A program made the position numbers and the translations under genes. Positions 34,118-43,385 of a stretch of DNA of 64,000 nt are shown piece after piece. The stretch comes from Streptococcus pneumoniae (GTDB lineage: Bacteria; Bacillota; Bacilli; Lactobacillales; Streptococcaceae): assembly GCF_001113365.1 (NCBI RefSeq), contig NZ_CKYA01000004.1, positions 62,001 through 126,000 on the forward strand. Reading direction: 5' to 3'. Under the pieces are notes generated by a model. The model ran no database searches. It had not been told where the DNA came from and was given only the letters and a program-made list of their open reading frames with translations. Positions within the stretch are counted from its first letter, which is position 1, and every line of letters starts with the position of its first letter.

Positions 34118-34993
34118 GCTAAAAACCTTCCTTGGTTTATATAGATTATCTCGTTTCTCTAGAATTGCTAGCAATTTATCTCCTTCAAAAGCAGCCAATT
34201 CTTGTTCTGTTTGTTCGAGTTCGACAAAACGACCAAAGCGTACTTCTGTAGCCTCTTCTGGACTTAGGAAAACTTTGACAAGGTCCCCCGTCCCAATCTC
34301 TAGAGGATAGAGAAAGCTCAATTGACCAGCCTCCACTTTTTCAGCAATTTCTTCCAAGGTAAGAGCGTCTTCTAGCTGTAAACCGGCTGCACTAGTACGA
34401 GTCAGATGTGACATATGAGCCGCATAACCAAGCTTCTCTCCCAAATCAACTGACAAGGTACGGATGTAAGTCCCTTTACTGCATTTTACACGAAAAGTAA
34501 AGCATGCAAGATTCCCCTCATAAGAAATCGGACTTGTTCGCTCAAATTGATAAATGGTCACCTGACGTTCTGGACGCTCCACTTCCTGACCTGCACGTGC
34601 ATACTCATAGAGCTTACGACCATTGACCTTGACAGCCGAATACATAGGTGGAATCTGAGTAATAGGCCCAGTCAAGCTCGCAATCGCTTCATCAACAAGC
34701 TTTTCATCCAAGGGCGATAAAACAGGTGTCTCTGCGACCACTTCCCCACTAGCATCCTCTGTCGTCGTTGAATAGCCAAGAGTGATTTCCCCCTCATAGA
34801 CCTTGCCCTCATCCTGCATGAACTCGACCATGCGTGTCGCCTTGCCAACCGCAATAGGCAAAACGCCCACTACATCCGGATCCAAGGTCCCACCATGACC
34901 AATTTTCTTGGTTCCCAAAATCTTACGCAGTTTAAAAACCGCATCATGCGAGGTCATCCCCGCTTCTTTTTTTAAGTTGATAATACCGTTCAT
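34115..34993 (-). CDS. truB: tRNA pseudouridine-55 synthase
   Basis: A 292-residue TruB. The catalytic aspartate is in GHGGTLDPDVVGVLPIAVGKATR (about residue 39), with RVKCSKGTYIRTLSVDLGE and a C-terminal PUA-like part. It makes the universal pseudouridine in the T-loop of tRNAs. The start at 34993 gives the usual MNGIINLKKEAGMTSHDA N terminus. An in-frame GTG at 35008 overlaps the upstream stop (GTGA) but sits only one base from the AGGAGG site, so it is less likely, although the ATG is rather far (16 bases) from that site. Confidence 0.94.
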   Translation of the reverse strand: MNGIINLKKEAGMTSHDAVFKLRKILGTKKIGHGGTLDPDVVGVLPIAVGKATRMVEFMQDEGKVYEGEITLGYSTTTEDASGEVVAETPVLSPLDEKLVDEAIASLTGPITQIPPMYSAVKVNGRKLYEYARAGQEVERPERQVTIYQFERTSPISYEGNLACFTFRVKCSKGTYIRTLSVDLGEKLGYAAHMSHLTRTSAAGLQLEDALTLEEIAEKVEAGQLSFLYPLEIGTGDLVKVFLSPEEATEVRFGRFVELEQTEQELAAFEGDKLLAILEKRDNLYKPRKVFS

Positions 34994-35004
34994 ATCTTGT
35001 TTTC

Positions 35005-36279
35005 TCACTCCTCCTTCAATGCTTCAAACTTCGCTTTCATAGTTGGATTTTTTCGAGTTAGTTTTTTTACTGAAACGTCTTCCAGTTTATTATTAGCTAG
35101 ACGTAGTTGGTTTTCAGATGTGGTTAGGAATTTCTTGACCTCTTCCATGCGTTTGATGGCCTTGTCGATTTCATCGATAGCTTTACCAAAGTTGGTCGAA
35201 GCTGAGTTGTAGTTCTTGGCAAAGGCTAGTTTAAAGGCGTCCAAATCTTCTTCAAAATGAGTAATGTCGATATTTTGCTCCCGAACCAAGGCCAACTCCT
35301 GCTTGTATTTTAGGGAATTTAGCGCCGCATTACGTAAGAGACCAATCAACTGGATAAAGAATTGAGGACGAACCACATACATCTTTTCATACTCATGGCT
35401 GACGTCTACAATCCCTGTATTAAAGTAGTCATTATCGGTCTCAAGCATAGTCACCAAAACCGCATACTCACAGTTCTTTTCACGACGGTCCTTGTCCAAT
35501 TCCTTGTAAAAATCGGCATTCTTGTGCTTCTTCTCTGTTCCATCTGCTTCATTTTTCATCTCAAACATGATGGAAATAATTTCGACCCCATTTTCATCAC
35601 ACTCACGGAAGATAAAGTCCCCTTTAGACCCACGCGCAGAAACCTTGTTATCCTTTTCAAAGTAAGCATTTGGAAAGGCAAAACTGCGGACCTTGTTAAA
35701 CTCACTCTCTGCGTACTGTTCTAGGCTTTCCCCAATCGCTTTTGTAGATTGTTGAGCCTTAAAATTCTTATAAAACTCGACCTGTTCACTCGCTGCTTTG
35801 AGCTGTGCTTCATAGTTTTGCTTAACTGAAGCAAGAGAAAGCTCGTTTTCTTTTTCTTGTAATAGGAGCTGATTTTTGACCTGATCCCGTTCTTTTTCTA
35901 AGTCAGAAAGAGTCTTTTGCAGTTGATTTTCATGCTCTAAACGTAAGGTCGCCAATTGGTTTTCCAAGGCCTGTACTTCCTTGTCCTTAGCCAATAAGGC
36001 CTGATGGCTTGTCTGTTCAACTTCTTTCTTGGCCAATTCTTTTTCTGTATCAAAGTTTTGGATTTGACTCTGTAATTGCGCAATTTCTTGGTCTTTTTGA
36101 GCCAGTTTAGACTGTTGTTCATTCATGGCCTTTTGCTCAGCCAAGGCCAGTTCCTGCTTCATCCGATCATGTAGTTCCTTATCAAACTCTGCCGTTCTCA
36201 CTTGGGATAAAAGTTCAGCATACTGACTTTCATTTACTGTAAAAACTTCCCCACAGTTGGGACATTTGATTTCGTTCAT
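35005..36279 (-). CDS. DUF2130 coiled-coil protein with N-terminal zinc-ribbon-like motif
   Basis: A 424-residue protein. It opens with a CPNCGEVFTVNESQY two-cysteine motif, continues with a long glutamine/lysine/glutamate-rich coiled coil (about 40-190) and ends in the DUF2130 domain (about 190-410). That domain has nuclease-like features: FPNAYFEKDNKV, GSKGDFIFRE, IMFEMKNEADGTEKKHKN and YAVLVTMLE. The E-x-K pattern and the coiled coil recall RmuC-type putative nucleases, but no activity is established. It overlaps the region where truB starts and is read in the same direction. Confidence 0.78.
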   Translation of the reverse strand: MNEIKCPNCGEVFTVNESQYAELLSQVRTAEFDKELHDRMKQELALAEQKAMNEQQSKLAQKDQEIAQLQSQIQNFDTEKELAKKEVEQTSHQALLAKDKEVQALENQLATLRLEHENQLQKTLSDLEKERDQVKNQLLLQEKENELSLASVKQNYEAQLKAASEQVEFYKNFKAQQSTKAIGESLEQYAESEFNKVRSFAFPNAYFEKDNKVSARGSKGDFIFRECDENGVEIISIMFEMKNEADGTEKKHKNADFYKELDKDRREKNCEYAVLVTMLETDNDYFNTGIVDVSHEYEKMYVVRPQFFIQLIGLLRNAALNSLKYKQELALVREQNIDITHFEEDLDAFKLAFAKNYNSASTNFGKAIDEIDKAIKRMEEVKKFLTTSENQLRLANNKLEDVSVKKLTRKNPTMKAKFEALKEE

Positions 36280-36331
36280 ATCGTTCCTCTTTCTAGACTT
36301 CTGTAACCATTATATCATGCCTGAAGGAAAA

Positions 36332-36362
36332 TCAAAAACAGTGAGTCGAAACCCACTGTTTA
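36332..36362 (-). terminator. Terminator of the sulfhydrylase gene
   Basis: Stem AAACAGTG / CACTGTTT (36337-36362) followed on the minus strand by TTTTTGATTTT, 13 bases after the stop. Confidence 0.8.
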
Positions 36363-36374
36363 TCTTCTTTTTCT

Positions 36375-37655
36375 TTAAATTTTTTCCAAGGCCAAGCGCA
36401 AATCTTCAATCAAATCATCTACATTTTCAAGTCCGATTGACAAACGGATTTGGTTTGGTGTGACACCTGCTGCTTCAAGGTCTTTTTCTGACAATTGACC
36501 ATGAGTGGTTGTGGCTGGATGGACAACAAGAGACTTGGCATCCGCTACGTTCGCTAGGTCAGAGAAGATTTCCAAATTATCGATTACCTTGCGGGCTTCT
36601 GCTTCTCCACCTTTAACATGGAAGGTAAAGATTGATCCCACACCTTTAGGCAAGTATTTCTCAGCCAAGGCATGATAAGGACTATCAGCAAGTTTTGGAT
36701 AGTTGACTTTTTCTACCTTAGGATGGTTGACAAGGAAATCAACAATTCTCTCTGCATTTTGCACATGACGTTCCACACGAAGAGAAAGGGTTTCCAGTCC
36801 TTGAAGCAAGAGAAAGGCATTAAATGGCGACAAGGCTGCACCTGTATCACGAAGCAATTGAACACGGACAGCGATAATAAAGGCTGCTGCACCCACATCA
36901 CGAGTATAGCTCAAATTGTGGTAGCTTGGATCTTCCTCAACAAATTGAGGGAATTTTCCTGAAGCCGCCCAGTCAAAACGCCCGCTATCGACAATCACTC
37001 CACCAATAGTCGTACCATGCCCACCAATAAACTTAGTCGCAGAGTGAATGGCAATATCTACGCCGTGAGAGAAGACGTTAATCAAGTAAGGTGTGGCAAA
37101 GGTATTATCTGAAACGAGTGGAATCTGGTGTTTATGCGCAATCTCAGCCAATTTTTCCAAGTCAGGAATGTTAATCAAGGGATTGCCCAAGGTTTCAATC
37201 AAGACAAGCTTGGTATTGTCTTTGATCGCTGCTTCCACTTCCTCCAAATTATCCACGTCCACAAAGGTTGTTGTGATCCCATAACGAGGAAGGGTTTCTT
37301 TCAAAAGATTGAAAGTCCCACCGTAAATAGTCGAAGCAGCCACTACATGGTCACCAGCATGGGCAAGTGCCAAAATCGTATAAGTCACTGCGGCCATACC
37401 TGATGCTGTTGCAAGAGCTCCGACACCACCTTCAAGGGCAGCGATTCTTTCTTCAAAGGCAGCTGTTGTAGGGTTGGTGATACGAGTATAAATGTTCCCT
37501 GGTTTTCTCAAGGCAAACAAATCGGCACCTTCCTGCGTGTCATCAAAAACAAAGGATGTTGTTTGATAAATCGGCACTGCACGAGACTTGGTAGCTGGAT
37601 CCACAACTTGACCAGCATGCAATTGTAAGGTTTCAAATTTAAAATCACGAGTCAT
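36375..37655 (-). CDS. O-acetylhomoserine/O-acetylserine sulfhydrylase (Cys/Met metabolism PLP enzyme)
   Basis: A 426-residue Cys/Met-metabolism PLP enzyme. The PLP lysine is in HSATKFIGGHGTTIGG (about 208-223), and the length fits the MetY/CysD-like O-acetylhomoserine sulfhydrylase group rather than the shorter MetB/MetC enzymes. It incorporates sulfide or thiol into O-acetylated homoserine or serine to make homocysteine or cysteine. GGAGG precedes the ATG; upstream TGCTACAAT looks like an extended -10. It is transcribed alone. Confidence 0.87.
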   Translation of the reverse strand: MTRDFKFETLQLHAGQVVDPATKSRAVPIYQTTSFVFDDTQEGADLFALRKPGNIYTRITNPTTAAFEERIAALEGGVGALATASGMAAVTYTILALAHAGDHVVAASTIYGGTFNLLKETLPRYGITTTFVDVDNLEEVEAAIKDNTKLVLIETLGNPLINIPDLEKLAEIAHKHQIPLVSDNTFATPYLINVFSHGVDIAIHSATKFIGGHGTTIGGVIVDSGRFDWAASGKFPQFVEEDPSYHNLSYTRDVGAAAFIIAVRVQLLRDTGAALSPFNAFLLLQGLETLSLRVERHVQNAERIVDFLVNHPKVEKVNYPKLADSPYHALAEKYLPKGVGSIFTFHVKGGEAEARKVIDNLEIFSDLANVADAKSLVVHPATTTHGQLSEKDLEAAGVTPNQIRLSIGLENVDDLIEDLRLALEKI

Positions 37656-37775
37656 AAAACGACCTCCAAATAGTTTGATTAAGGATATTGTAGCACTATC
37701 GACCTACCTTGACTAATACCTCTTTTCTATATTTTGATATAAGGAGTGGCTATTGCTTCTTACAAAATCGAAAAA

Positions 37776-37794
37776 AGCACGATTCAATCGTGCT
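37776..37794 (-). terminator. Terminator of the formate/nitrite transporter gene
   Basis: Stem AGCACGATT/AATCGTGCT with a minimal loop and six T residues on the minus strand, 8 bases after the stop. Confidence 0.85.
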
Positions 37795-37801
37795 CATTTT
37801 C

Positions 37802-38599
37802 TTAATCTACATAGGTATCTTCGTTTTTATTGAGGAAGGCATATGGAAGGCCCATCAAGAGACCTCCTCCGATAAAGTTTCCGATGAAGGTTCCCCCCCA
37901 GTGGCGAAGCATATTTCCAACACCGAAGTTGGCAATTGAGTCAGCAGCAACACTGAATTTTACAATCGCGAAAGAAGCAAAGTTTGCGGCAATGTGCTCG
38001 TTTGTTAAGAATACAAACATGTAAATAGCTGACAACACAAGCCAAAGTTTGGCACCACCATCTTTGACCAAAACAAATGAAAGAATCGCAATATTTACGA
38101 AAATATTTGCCAAAATCGCCTCAAGCAAAACTAATTCATTTGAGCGGCCTAACTTCATCTCAACAACCCCTGAGATGAAACTATCGTGTGTCAGATTCGC
38201 ATAGGCTGCCGAATGAGCAAAGCCCCAACCTGCTATCAAAGCTCCGATAAGATTGAAGAAGGTACAGTAAAATAAAATCTCAGCTGTTTTTCTCCAAGAG
38301 ATTTTTTTCAAGAAACTACCTGCAGTCAAGAACATCATGTTTGATGTTACCAACTCGGCATTCAAGAAAACAATGTAGGCCAAACCCCAAGCAAAAACAA
38401 AGGGGAAGAGGAAACGTCCACTACCTGGTGCAATTTTATTAATCAAGTCAGCCCCAACTGCACCAGCAGCAGTACTGAAGGTTAAAAATGCACCCGCGAA
38501 CATAGAACGAATTGCATACTTAAATTTGCTTTGGCTATAAAGACTTTCTTTCTTCTTGCAAGCAAATTCAATCTTTGAGATAAATTCTGATGAAACCAT
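37802..38599 (-). CDS. Formate/nitrite transporter family channel
   Basis: A 265-residue FNT-family membrane protein with six hydrophobic segments and conserved motifs SMFAGAFLTFSTAAGAVGADL near the first helix and EHIAANFASFAIVKF in the fifth. Such channels export formate made by pyruvate formate-lyase, or move nitrite or hydrosulfide; in a fermenting streptococcus formate is the likely cargo. AGGAG lies 7 bases before the ATG. It stands alone between the sulfhydrylase gene and srtA. Confidence 0.87.
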   Translation of the reverse strand: MVSSEFISKIEFACKKKESLYSQSKFKYAIRSMFAGAFLTFSTAAGAVGADLINKIAPGSGRFLFPFVFAWGLAYIVFLNAELVTSNMMFLTAGSFLKKISWRKTAEILFYCTFFNLIGALIAGWGFAHSAAYANLTHDSFISGVVEMKLGRSNELVLLEAILANIFVNIAILSFVLVKDGGAKLWLVLSAIYMFVFLTNEHIAANFASFAIVKFSVAADSIANFGVGNMLRHWGGTFIGNFIGGGLLMGLPYAFLNKNEDTYVD

Positions 38600-38704
38600 A
38601 ATAAACTCCTAAATCTTTTTTCTTGATAATTATATCACAAACTTTAGGTTTTAGGAAGCGTTTTCTGTATTTCATAAAAGTTTATTTTTATGAAAATCTT
38701 AAAA

Positions 38705-38735
38705 AAATCAGTGAAATCCAAGATTTCACTGATTT
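38705..38735 (-). terminator. Terminator of gyrA-srtA
   Basis: Perfect 14-base stem AAATCAGTGAAATC / GATTTCACTGATTT, 3-base loop, and a T-rich tail on the minus strand, immediately after srtA. Confidence 0.9.
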
Positions 38736-38738
38736 GTA

Positions 38739-39482
38739 TTAATAAAATTGTCTATATGGTTGATTGAAAGCTGTTAGGATTTCATCAGATGTTTGTGAAT
38801 AATCTTTTGTTTCTTTCAAATCACCTTTTACAATAATACGTTCTGTAGCAGCAAGGTCTTCACAGGTTACTAATGTGATTTCATTGACCCCATCTCTATC
38901 ATCAACTTCATCAACACGATCCGGTGTCACACGTTTGACTTCACGGATTTCATAGGTATAAACTTTATTTTTATCAGTTAGATAAATCTTCATACCATTT
39001 TTAGCGTTATCCAAAGGAGAAAATAACATTTTATTAGCATTATCGACCCCAAAAATATGATGACTAGCTAGACTATAATTTCCTTCTCCCATTACTTGCT
39101 CGCGTTTCATTGTACCAGCGCCGTAGAAGAGATTAACATTATCAAGTCCTTTAAAAATCGGCAAATTCATTTCCAATTCAGGAATTGCAATTCCCCCAAT
39201 AACTGGTAATTTTTGAGCATCCCATTGAGAAGCTAGAACAGCTTCCGAAGAAATTGCTTTGACCGAATCAAAATCAAAATTTCCTTCTGTATCCTGATTT
39301 TCTTCTATTTTTTCTTTTGATACCTGGCTAACTTGATACTTATTGGTATTCCAGACCATGAAAATATTTCGAATTTGCGCATTAAAAATCAAAGCCAGTG
39401 ACAGTACTATCAGAAATCCTGCTAGGATATTTGTCAGCAGATTTTTTCGCTTGTTTTTCTTTTTATTATTTTTTTGAGACAT
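38739..39482 (-). CDS. srtA: Class A (housekeeping) sortase
   Basis: A 247-residue sortase with one N-terminal membrane anchor (about 14-35). The catalytic triad segments are LASHHIFG (His), TLVTCEDLAATERIIVKG (Cys and Arg). It cleaves LPXTG between threonine and glycine and links surface proteins to peptidoglycan; the adhesin at 30913 is an evident substrate, whereas the YSIRK protein at 60468 lacks the motif. Its ATG overlaps the gyrA stop by one base, the usual streptococcal gyrA-srtA pairing. Confidence 0.95.
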   Translation of the reverse strand: MSQKNNKKKNKRKNLLTNILAGFLIVLSLALIFNAQIRNIFMVWNTNKYQVSQVSKEKIEENQDTEGNFDFDSVKAISSEAVLASQWDAQKLPVIGGIAIPELEMNLPIFKGLDNVNLFYGAGTMKREQVMGEGNYSLASHHIFGVDNANKMLFSPLDNAKNGMKIYLTDKNKVYTYEIREVKRVTPDRVDEVDDRDGVNEITLVTCEDLAATERIIVKGDLKETKDYSQTSDEILTAFNQPYRQFY

Positions 39483-41950
39483 TATGCTTCACCTTCTGTT
39501 TCGTTTTCTGTCCCAACTTCTTCTTTTTCTGCAGCTGCAACCGTTGTGAAGGTCACTATCTGAGCATCTTGATCCGGGCGCATTACTTTAACTCCCATAG
39601 TTGCGCGTCCTGTTTGTGAAATATTGGCAAGATTGGTTCGAATCATGACACCTGTATCAGTGATAATCATCACATCCTCATCCCCTTGAACAGTCATAAG
39701 ACCGGCCAGCAAGCCATTTTTTTCGGTAATTTTAGCTGTCTGCATTCCCTTACCACCACGACCTTTTGTTGGGTATTCAGTAGCGACTGTACGCTTACCA
39801 TATCCTTTTTCTGTGATAATAAGAACCTCATCTTGATCAGTAATCAAGCTGGCACCAACAACTGTGTCTCCTTCACGAAGGTTAACACCTTTCACACCAG
39901 TGGCGATACGGCTCATACCACGAACGGCTGATTGATTAAAGCGAACTGCATAACCAAACTTGGTACCAATGATAATATCCATATCTCCTTCCGTCAACAA
40001 GACATTGATTAACTCATCTTCATCCTTTAGATTCAGCGCTTTGAGACCATTCTGACGAATATTGGCAAACTCCTTAACACTGGTTCTCTTCACAATACCG
40101 TGACGGGTTGTAAAGAAGAGGTAAGCATCATCACTGCGATCAGACTCAACATTGATAACCGTCTGAATACTTTCGTCTTCATCCAATTTCAAGAGATTGA
40201 CTACTGGTAGCCCTTTGGCAGTCCGACCATACTCAGGAATTTCATAACCTTTAAGACGATAGACACGTCCCTTGTTTGTGAAGAAGAGCAGATGATCATG
40301 GGTGCTAGTTGACACTAACTCACGAACAAAGTCATCATCTTTCACTCCCGTTCCTTGGACACCACGACCCCCACGTTTTTGAGCAGTAAACTCATCCTGA
40401 TCCAAACGCTTAATGTAGCCTCTGTTAGAAAGGGTAATCAAGACATCCGATTCTTCAATCAAATCTTCATCTTCAAGACTCAAGACTTCACCGACCATCA
40501 ACTCTGTACGGCGTTTATCAGAAAATTTACGTTTAACTTCATCCAATTCGTCTTTTATAATTTGAGAAACACGTTCAGGCTTAGCAAGAATATCCGCCAA
40601 ATCCGCAATCAGAGCCAAGAGGTCATCATACTCAGACTGAATCTTATCACGTTCTAATCCCGTCAAACGGCGAAGACGCATGTCTAGGATGGCCTGACTT
40701 TGACGTTCAGAAAGCTTAAATTTACTCATCAACTCAGCTTGTGCTTCCGCATCCGTTTCACTAGCACGGATGATACGAATCACTTCGTCGATATGGTCTA
40801 GCGCAATCAAGAGACCTTCTAAGATATGAGCGCGCGCTTCCGCTTTTTCCTTATCAAAACGTGTCCGACGAACAACTACTTCTTTTTGGTGCTCGATATA
40901 AGCATCCAAAATCTGACGAAGGGATAAAATCTTCGGTACACCATTTTGGATAGCCAGCATATTGAAACCAAAGTTGGTTTGCATCTGGGTCATCTTAAAG
41001 AGGTTATTGAGGATAACATTGGCTGAGGCATCGCGCTTGACTTCAATAACAAATCGAACCCCTTCACGGTTTGACTCATCACGTACTGCTGTAATCCCCT
41101 CAATGCGTTTTTCCTGAACCAAACGAACAATATGCTCATGTACCTTGGTTTTGTTGACCATATAAGGAAATTCTGTTACAACAATGCGCTCACGGCCAGT
41201 CTTAGTTTCTTCGATTTCAGTACGAGAACGAAGAACAATAGAACCTTTACCTGTTTCATAAGCCTTATGAATGCCTGATTTCCCCATGACAAGGGCACCT
41301 GTTGGAAAATCTGGCCCAGGCAAGACTTCCATCAAGTCCTTGGTAGTCACTTCAGGATTATCCATGACCAACTTCACTGCATCAATGGTTTCACCCAGAT
41401 TATGAGGTGGAATATTGGTTGCCATCCCAACAGCGATACCAGTTGCTCCATTAACCAAAAGGTTTGGAAAACGTGCAGGCAAGACCAAGGGTTCCCGTTC
41501 ATTGGCATCATAGTTATCGACGAAATCAACCGTATTCTTATTGATATCTCGAAGCATTTCTAGAGCAATCTTGCTCATACGTGCCTCAGTATAACGCTGG
41601 GCGGCAGCACCATCTCCATCCATGGAACCAAAGTTCCCATGACCATCTACAAGCATGTAACGGTAGCTCCACCATTGAGCCATACGGACCATGGCTTCAT
41701 AAATAGAGGAATCCCCGTGTGGGTGATATTTACCCATGACATCCCCTGTAATACGAGCAGATTTTTTATGAGGTTTGTCTGGAGTAACACCCAATTCATT
41801 CATTCCGTAGAGAATGCGACGGTGAACAGGTTTCAAGCCATCTCGAACATCAGGAAGAGCCCGGGCTACGATAACACTCATGGCGTAATCGATAAAGCTC
41901 GTCTTCATCTCCTTTGTCAGATTGACATTCACTAAATTTTTATCCTGCAT
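39482..41950 (-). CDS. gyrA: DNA gyrase subunit A
   Basis: An 822-residue GyrA. The catalytic tyrosine is Tyr120 in AAAQRYTEARM. The quinolone-resistance region reads HPHGDSSIYEAM with Ser81 and Glu85, the wild-type residues for fluoroquinolone susceptibility in pneumococci. The C-terminal beta-pinwheel has the GyrA-box-like QKRGGRGVQGTG. The start at 41950 (MQDKNLVNVNL) gives the usual length; the open frame extends 19 codons further without a ribosome site. It diverges from ldh and is coupled to srtA. Confidence 0.96.
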   Translation of the reverse strand: MQDKNLVNVNLTKEMKTSFIDYAMSVIVARALPDVRDGLKPVHRRILYGMNELGVTPDKPHKKSARITGDVMGKYHPHGDSSIYEAMVRMAQWWSYRYMLVDGHGNFGSMDGDGAAAQRYTEARMSKIALEMLRDINKNTVDFVDNYDANEREPLVLPARFPNLLVNGATGIAVGMATNIPPHNLGETIDAVKLVMDNPEVTTKDLMEVLPGPDFPTGALVMGKSGIHKAYETGKGSIVLRSRTEIEETKTGRERIVVTEFPYMVNKTKVHEHIVRLVQEKRIEGITAVRDESNREGVRFVIEVKRDASANVILNNLFKMTQMQTNFGFNMLAIQNGVPKILSLRQILDAYIEHQKEVVVRRTRFDKEKAEARAHILEGLLIALDHIDEVIRIIRASETDAEAQAELMSKFKLSERQSQAILDMRLRRLTGLERDKIQSEYDDLLALIADLADILAKPERVSQIIKDELDEVKRKFSDKRRTELMVGEVLSLEDEDLIEESDVLITLSNRGYIKRLDQDEFTAQKRGGRGVQGTGVKDDDFVRELVSTSTHDHLLFFTNKGRVYRLKGYEIPEYGRTAKGLPVVNLLKLDEDESIQTVINVESDRSDDAYLFFTTRHGIVKRTSVKEFANIRQNGLKALNLKDEDELINVLLTEGDMDIIIGTKFGYAVRFNQSAVRGMSRIATGVKGVNLREGDTVVGASLITDQDEVLIITEKGYGKRTVATEYPTKGRGGKGMQTAKITEKNGLLAGLMTVQGDEDVMIITDTGVMIRTNLANISQTGRATMGVKVMRPDQDAQIVTFTTVAAAEKEEVGTENETEGEA

Positions 41951-42063
41951 TAATAAATGCCTCATTTCACAATTAGTAAGTAACAACATTATACCATAAA
42001 TTCCCATCTATTTCAGCCTCTAAACCACTAAAACGTTTACATTGAGAACTATAAGGCATATTC

Positions 42064-42092
42064 GTGACAAAGTTTTTTAAAAGTGATAGAAT
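42064..42092 (+). promoter_or_regulatory. Promoter of ldh with leader hairpin
   Basis: -35 GTGACA (42064-42069), 17 bases, -10 TAGAAT (42087-42092). The leader carries a small hairpin, GGGGAAAATCCCC at about 42103-42115, that may stabilise this abundant mRNA. Confidence 0.7.
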
Positions 42093-42143
42093 GAAGTTAT
42101 CTGGGGAAAATCCCCTAATAAAATTAAGGAGATGTTTAGAACA

Positions 42144-43130
42144 ATGACTTCAACTAAACAACACAAAAAAGTTATCCTTGTCGGAGATGGTGCTGTAGGT
42201 TCATCTTACGCTTTTGCACTGGTTAACCAAGGAATTGCACAAGAGCTTGGAATTATCGAAATTCCACAATTGCATGAAAAAGCTGTTGGTGACGCGCTTG
42301 ACCTTAGTCACGCCCTTGCCTTCACCTCACCTAAAAAAATCTATGCAGCTCAATACTCTGACTGTGCAGACGCTGACCTTGTTGTGATCACTGCAGGTGC
42401 GCCTCAAAAACCAGGTGAAACTCGTCTTGACCTTGTAGGTAAAAACCTTGCTATCAACAAATCAATCGTAACTCAAGTTGTTGAATCAGGTTTCAAAGGT
42501 ATCTTCCTTGTTGCTGCTAACCCAGTTGACGTTTTGACTTACTCAACTTGGAAATTCTCTGGTTTCCCTAAAGAACGCGTTATCGGTTCAGGTACTTCAC
42601 TTGACTCAGCTCGTTTCCGTCAAGCACTTGCTGAAAAATTGGATGTAGATGCTCGTTCAGTGCACGCCTACATCATGGGTGAACACGGTGACTCTGAGTT
42701 CGCTGTTTGGTCACACGCAAACATCGCTGGTGTAAACCTTGAAGAATTCCTTAAAGACACTCAAAATGTTCAAGAAGCTGAATTGATTGAATTGTTCGAA
42801 GGTGTTCGTGATGCAGCCTACACAATCATCAACAAAAAAGGTGCAACATACTACGGTATCGCAGTAGCCCTTGCTCGTATCACTAAAGCAATCCTTGACG
42901 ATGAAAACGCAGTACTTCCACTTTCAGTATTCCAAGAAGGTCAATACGGAGTTGAGAACGTCTTTATCGGTCAACCAGCTGTTGTTGGTGCACATGGTAT
43001 CGTTCGTCCAGTAAATATCCCATTGAACGACGCAGAAACTCAAAAAATGCAAGCATCTGCTAAAGAATTGCAAGCTATCATTGACGAAGCATGGAAAAAC
43101 CCAGAATTCCAAGAAGCTTCTAAAAACTAA
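42144..43130 (+). CDS. ldh: L-lactate dehydrogenase
   Basis: A 328-residue L-lactate dehydrogenase. NAD-binding [18 protein letters not shown] is at residues 12-29, with the specificity loop [14 protein letters not shown] and active-site histidine in [10 protein letters not shown] (about 178). It reduces pyruvate to lactate to regenerate NAD+, the main fermentation exit. The ATG at 42144 ([10 protein letters not shown]) has AAGGAG about 12 bases upstream; an ATG four codons earlier overlaps that site and is unlikely. Codon choice is strongly biased, as in highly expressed genes. Confidence 0.96.
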
Positions 43131-43142
43131 TTTAGATAGAAA

Positions 43143-43177
43143 TAACTCCTTGAATCATCAGGGAGTTGTTTTTTTCT
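43143..43177 (+). terminator. Terminator of ldh
   Basis: Stem AACTCCT/AGGGAGTT around TGAATCATC, then GTTTTTTTC, 12 bases after the stop. Confidence 0.88.
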
Positions 43178-43285
43178 GTATTATAGTAGGTTGAAGTTGA
43201 AATAGCACCCCATTACTCTAAAACGTTGTTACAAAATGCTTTAAATTCCTAATTGATTTGTTCAGATTTTATTTCATTTCTCTAT

Positions 43286-43329
43286 AAAACGCATAGTATC
43301 AAGTTTTTATACCTGATAATATGCGTTTT
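43286..43329 (+). repeat. Hairpin repeat element, copy 2 (core only)
   Basis: AAAACGCATAGTATCAAG ... CTGATAATATGCGTTTT, the same inverted-repeat core as at 10382-10428 and 60287-60332 but without their shared flanks. It lies between ldh and the potassium channel gene and can act as a bidirectional terminator. Confidence 0.65.
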
Positions 43330-43385
43330 ATTGTGTCAAGACTTACTTGATTTCTCCTCGAATCAAGTTTTGTTTCGTCTCACCT

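Noticed and set aside
39482..41950. Quinolone-resistance mutation in gyrA
   Set aside because: Ser81 and Glu85 are the wild-type residues; nothing in the resistance region points to resistance.
43286..43329. Ordinary ldh terminator
   Set aside because: ldh already has a strong terminator at 43143-43177, and the sequence recurs at two other loci, so it is listed as a repeat.
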